A stretch of DNA of 6,386 nucleotides from Oscillospiraceae bacterium. Its GTDB lineage: Bacteria; Bacillota; Clostridia; Oscillospirales; Ruminococcaceae. The first letter of the stretch is position 1; the number at the start of each line of letters is the position of its first letter. Both the position numbers and the translations under genes were made by a program. Under the pieces are notes generated by a model, which had not been told where the DNA came from, ran no database searches, and worked only from the letters and a program-made list of their open reading frames with translations. Below are positions 5,021 through 6,386 of this stretch, piece by piece. The DNA is taken from the NCBI GenBank assembly GCA_028694405.1, contig JAQUTM010000132.1, forward strand, positions 1 through 6,386, written 5' to 3'.

Positions 5021-5716
5021 TTAAACGCCAAATTTTGCGCTGTTCAGCTTAATGCCGGGGCCCATTGTTGTAGCAATGGTAGCGCTTTTAATATATTGGC
5101 CTTTAGCAGCAGCAGGTTTTGCTTTGATAATAGCCTGCATAACTGTGTTGATGTTATCGCCAAGTTTTTCTGTGCCAAAAGAAGCTTTACCAACGGGAAC
5201 ATGAATAATGTTTGCTTTGTCCAAACGGTACTCAATTTTACCAGCCATAGCCTCTGTAACAGCACGACCAACGTCAGGTGTAACAGTACCGGCTTTGGGG
5301 TTAGGCATCAAGCCACGGGGGCCCAAAACTTTACCCAAACGGCCAACCAAGCCCATCATGTCAGGGGTGGTAACCAAAACGTCAAAGTCTGTAAAACCTT
5401 CGTTTTGAATTTTTGCAACTAAGTCAGCATCGCCAACCATAATTGCGCCTGCTTCCTCAGCAGCTTTAGCAGCATCGCCTTTAGCAATAGCAATTACGCG
5501 AACTTTTTTACCGGTACCGTGTGGCAATACAACTGCACCACGAACCTGCTGGTCTGCGTGACGGCTATCAACGCCCAAACGAACGTGAAGCTCAACTGTC
5601 TCATCAAATTTTGCTTTAGCAGTTTGGCAGCAAAGGCCTAATGCTTCTTCGCTGTCATATAATTTTGTTCTGTCAATCAGCTTTTTGCTGTCAACATAAT
5701 GTTTACCATGTTTCAT
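5021..5716 (-). CDS. rplA: 50S ribosomal protein L1
   Basis: The 231-residue L1 binds 23S rRNA helices 76-78 and forms the mobile L1 stalk that helps release deacylated tRNA from the E site. It also acts as a translational repressor of its own operon. The family signature VGRLGKVLGPRGLMPNP continues as KAGTVTPDV (residues 124-149). FDETVELHVRLGVD at 37-50, TTPDMMG at 116-122 and the C-terminal TMGPGIKLN at 217-225 are also typical. Length is standard. The ATG at 5714-5716 has a strong AGGAGG (5722-5727). That RBS directly abuts the 3' strand of an L1-binding-site mimic at 5728-5754, so L1 binding there could block initiation. The gene is 59 bases downstream of rplK and shares its transcript. 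Confidence 0.99.
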   Translation of the reverse strand: MKHGKHYVDSKKLIDRTKLYDSEEALGLCCQTAKAKFDETVELHVRLGVDSRHADQQVRGAVVLPHGTGKKVRVIAIAKGDAAKAAEEAGAIMVGDADLVAKIQNEGFTDFDVLVTTPDMMGLVGRLGKVLGPRGLMPNPKAGTVTPDVGRAVTEAMAGKIEYRLDKANIIHVPVGKASFGTEKLGDNINTVMQAIIKAKPAAAKGQYIKSATIATTMGPGIKLNSAKFGV

Positions 5717-5727
5717 ATTATCCTCCT

Positions 5728-5754
5728 GTGGTTAAATCGGAAATTTCCTCCCAC
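5728..5754 (-). promoter_or_regulatory. Predicted L1-binding operator in front of rplA
   Basis: Minus strand: GTGG (5751-5754), GA, GG then AAATTT and CC (a short GGA/TCC stem), GATTTAA (a 7-base internal-loop strand) and CCAC (5728-5731), followed immediately by the rplA AGGAGG. The order GTGG-GA-GG...CC-loop-CCAC matches the L1 site of 23S rRNA as I recall it (GUGGGAGG...CCUUGAAAUACCAC). It is shorter than the rplK copy but ideally placed to mask the RBS. Confidence 0.72.
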
Positions 5755-5775
5755 TAATGGCGGGTTCTTCTTCTT

Positions 5776-6201
5776 TTAGTCTACTACGGTAACGCCCATG
5801 CTACGGCAAGTACCTGCAATCATGCTGATAGCAGTGTCCAAGTTAGCAGCGTTCAAGTCCGGCATTTTTGTAGTAGCAATCTCAGCAAGCTGTGCTTTTG
5901 TAATTGTAGCAACTTTTGTCTTGTTGGGAACACCGGAGCCACTCTCGATGCCGCAAGCTTTTTTGATAAGCACTGGAGCAGGGGGAGTTTTGGTGATAAA
6001 GGAGAAAGAACGGTCCGCATATACTGTAATAACTACAGGAATGATGTAACCCATATCTTTCTGTGTACGCTCGTTAAACTCTTTTGTAAAAGACATAATG
6101 TTAACGCCGTGCTGACCAAGAGCGGGGCCAACAGGGGGAGCCGGTGTAGCTTTACCGGCGGGAATTTGCAATTTAATGTAGCCAACTACTTTCTGAGCCA
6201 T
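5776..6201 (-). CDS. rplK: 50S ribosomal protein L11
   Basis: The 141-residue L11 binds the GTPase-associated region of 23S rRNA with L10 and takes part in factor-dependent GTP hydrolysis. Visible features are IPAGKATPAPPVGPALGQ at 13-30 with HGVNIMSF next, the linker TKTPPAPVLIKKACG at 70-84, and the C-terminal RNA-binding domain with TKAQLAEIATTKMPDLNA at 101-118 and IAGTCRSMGV at 128-137. Length is standard. The ATG at 6199-6201 is preceded by GGAGGT (6210-6215) with eight bases between. It is the first ribosomal cistron after nusG, and its leader carries an L1-binding mimic at 6223-6261. It is therefore expected to be co-repressed with rplA by L1. Confidence 0.99.
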   Translation of the reverse strand: MAQKVVGYIKLQIPAGKATPAPPVGPALGQHGVNIMSFTKEFNERTQKDMGYIIPVVITVYADRSFSFITKTPPAPVLIKKACGIESGSGVPNKTKVATITKAQLAEIATTKMPDLNAANLDTAISMIAGTCRSMGVTVVD

Positions 6202-6222
6202 TTTAAAGCACCTCCAAAATTT

Positions 6223-6261
6223 GTGGTAAGTTGCGGATAAGGCGGTTCCTTATCCTCCCAC
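6223..6261 (-). promoter_or_regulatory. Predicted L1-binding operator in the nusG-rplK gap
   Basis: Minus strand: GTGG (6258-6261), GA, an 8-bp stem GGATAAGG/CCTTATCC (6248-6255 with 6235-6242) capped by AACCG, the 8-base strand GCAACTTA, then CCAC (6223-6226). This is the same asymmetric internal loop, 2 against 8 bases, as the L1 site of E. coli 23S rRNA recalled as GUGG-GA-GG...CC-UUGAAAUA-CCAC. It ends seven bases before the rplK RBS. L1 feedback at the L11 leader is well established in E. coli. Confidence 0.82.
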
Positions 6262-6314
6262 GGGCACTTGCAAAAAGTACCCTATAAGAACCCTGAACAA
6301 TGCAGGGAGTCTTA
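6262..6314 (-). other. Two tandem hairpins between nusG and the rplK operator
   Basis: In transcript order, TAAGA-CT-CCCTG / CAGGG-T-TCTTA (6285-6314, loop CATTGTT) is followed by GGGTACTT/AAGTGCCC (6262-6282, one G-U pair, loop TTTGC), directly abutting the L1 site. Neither is followed by a T tract, so they do not look like terminators. No promoter was recognised in this gap. They may be RNA-processing or stabilising elements between nusG and rplK. Confidence 0.5.
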
Positions 6315-6327
6315 CCAATGTTTAAAG

Positions 6328-6386
6328 CTAAAGTGGTTTAACCTGTGAAAGGCTAAGCTCGGTTGGGGTTTCGCGCCCAAACATAC
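6328..6386 (-). CDS. nusG: Transcription termination/antitermination protein NusG, C-terminal end only
   Basis: The last 18 codons read MFGRETPTELSLSQVKPL and stop at 6328-6330. This matches the end of the bacterial NusG KOW domain (usual form VxMFGRETPVELxFxQVEKL). NusG binds RNA polymerase and, through the KOW domain, Rho or ribosomal protein S10. Its position directly upstream of rplK on the same strand is the usual order in Bacillota. The 126-base gap to rplK contains RNA hairpins and no clear promoter, so nusG, rplK and rplA probably share a transcript. The rest of the gene lies beyond the right edge. Confidence 0.93.
   Translation of the reverse strand, partial: MFGRETPTELSLSQVKPL

Noticed and set aside
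5044..5422. Frames opposite or out of frame in rplA (75, 108 and 66 codons)
   Set aside because: Fully contained in rplA, whose frame is unambiguous.

Overview
The window looks like chromosomal core DNA from a low-to-moderate GC Bacillota (Firmicutes), most likely a gut-type Clostridia/Oscillospiraceae relative. This rests on the nusG-rplK-rplA-rplJ-rplL order, an L10-type leader with attenuator before rplJ, AGGAGG-like ribosome binding sites, consensus sigma-A promoter hexamers and the style of the encoded proteins. No species can be named from the sequence alone, and no mobile element, tRNA, rRNA or CRISPR array was seen.

Layout from left to right. (1) 1-1559, minus strand: the 5' end of a nicotinate phosphoribosyltransferase gene (pncB, running off the left edge), preceded by a PBP5-type D-alanyl-D-alanine carboxypeptidase. 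(2) 1560-1749: an AT-rich divergent intergenic region. (3) 1750-2837, plus strand: a translationally coupled pair (TAATG overlap) of a calcineurin-like metallophosphoesterase and a VOC/glyoxalase-like protein, ended by a hairpin at 2936-2968. (4) 2838-3757: about 0.9 kb without a conventional gene. On the minus strand it appears to hold an undescribed-looking transcription unit: an extended -10 element, a highly structured purine-rich RNA (about 3366-3596), a 30-codon ORF with an RBS (3255-3347), three degenerate repeats of about 52 bp each carrying an SD-like motif and an ATG with a near-immediate stop, and a minus-strand terminator at 2891-2928. (5) 3758-6386, minus strand: the ribosomal stalk/L1 region, read as nusG (C-terminal end only), rplK, rplA, rplJ, rplL and a strong terminator.

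The ribosomal block shows layered control. RNA sites that mimic the 23S rRNA binding site of protein L1 (GTGG-GA-GG...CC-loop-CCAC) lie in front of both rplK and rplA. This suggests that L1 represses both cistrons, at two sites rather than one. Between rplA and rplJ is a 12/12 consensus promoter (TTGACA-17-TATAAT) embedded in palindromes. It is followed by an L10 leader and a rho-independent attenuator, so the rplJ-rplL stalk pair can be transcribed and autoregulated apart from rplK-rplA.

The most promising novelty is the structured RNA, small ORF and repeat unit between rplL and the convergent VOC gene. The doubled L1 operator comes next, followed by the altered metal-ligand motifs of the metallophosphoesterase.
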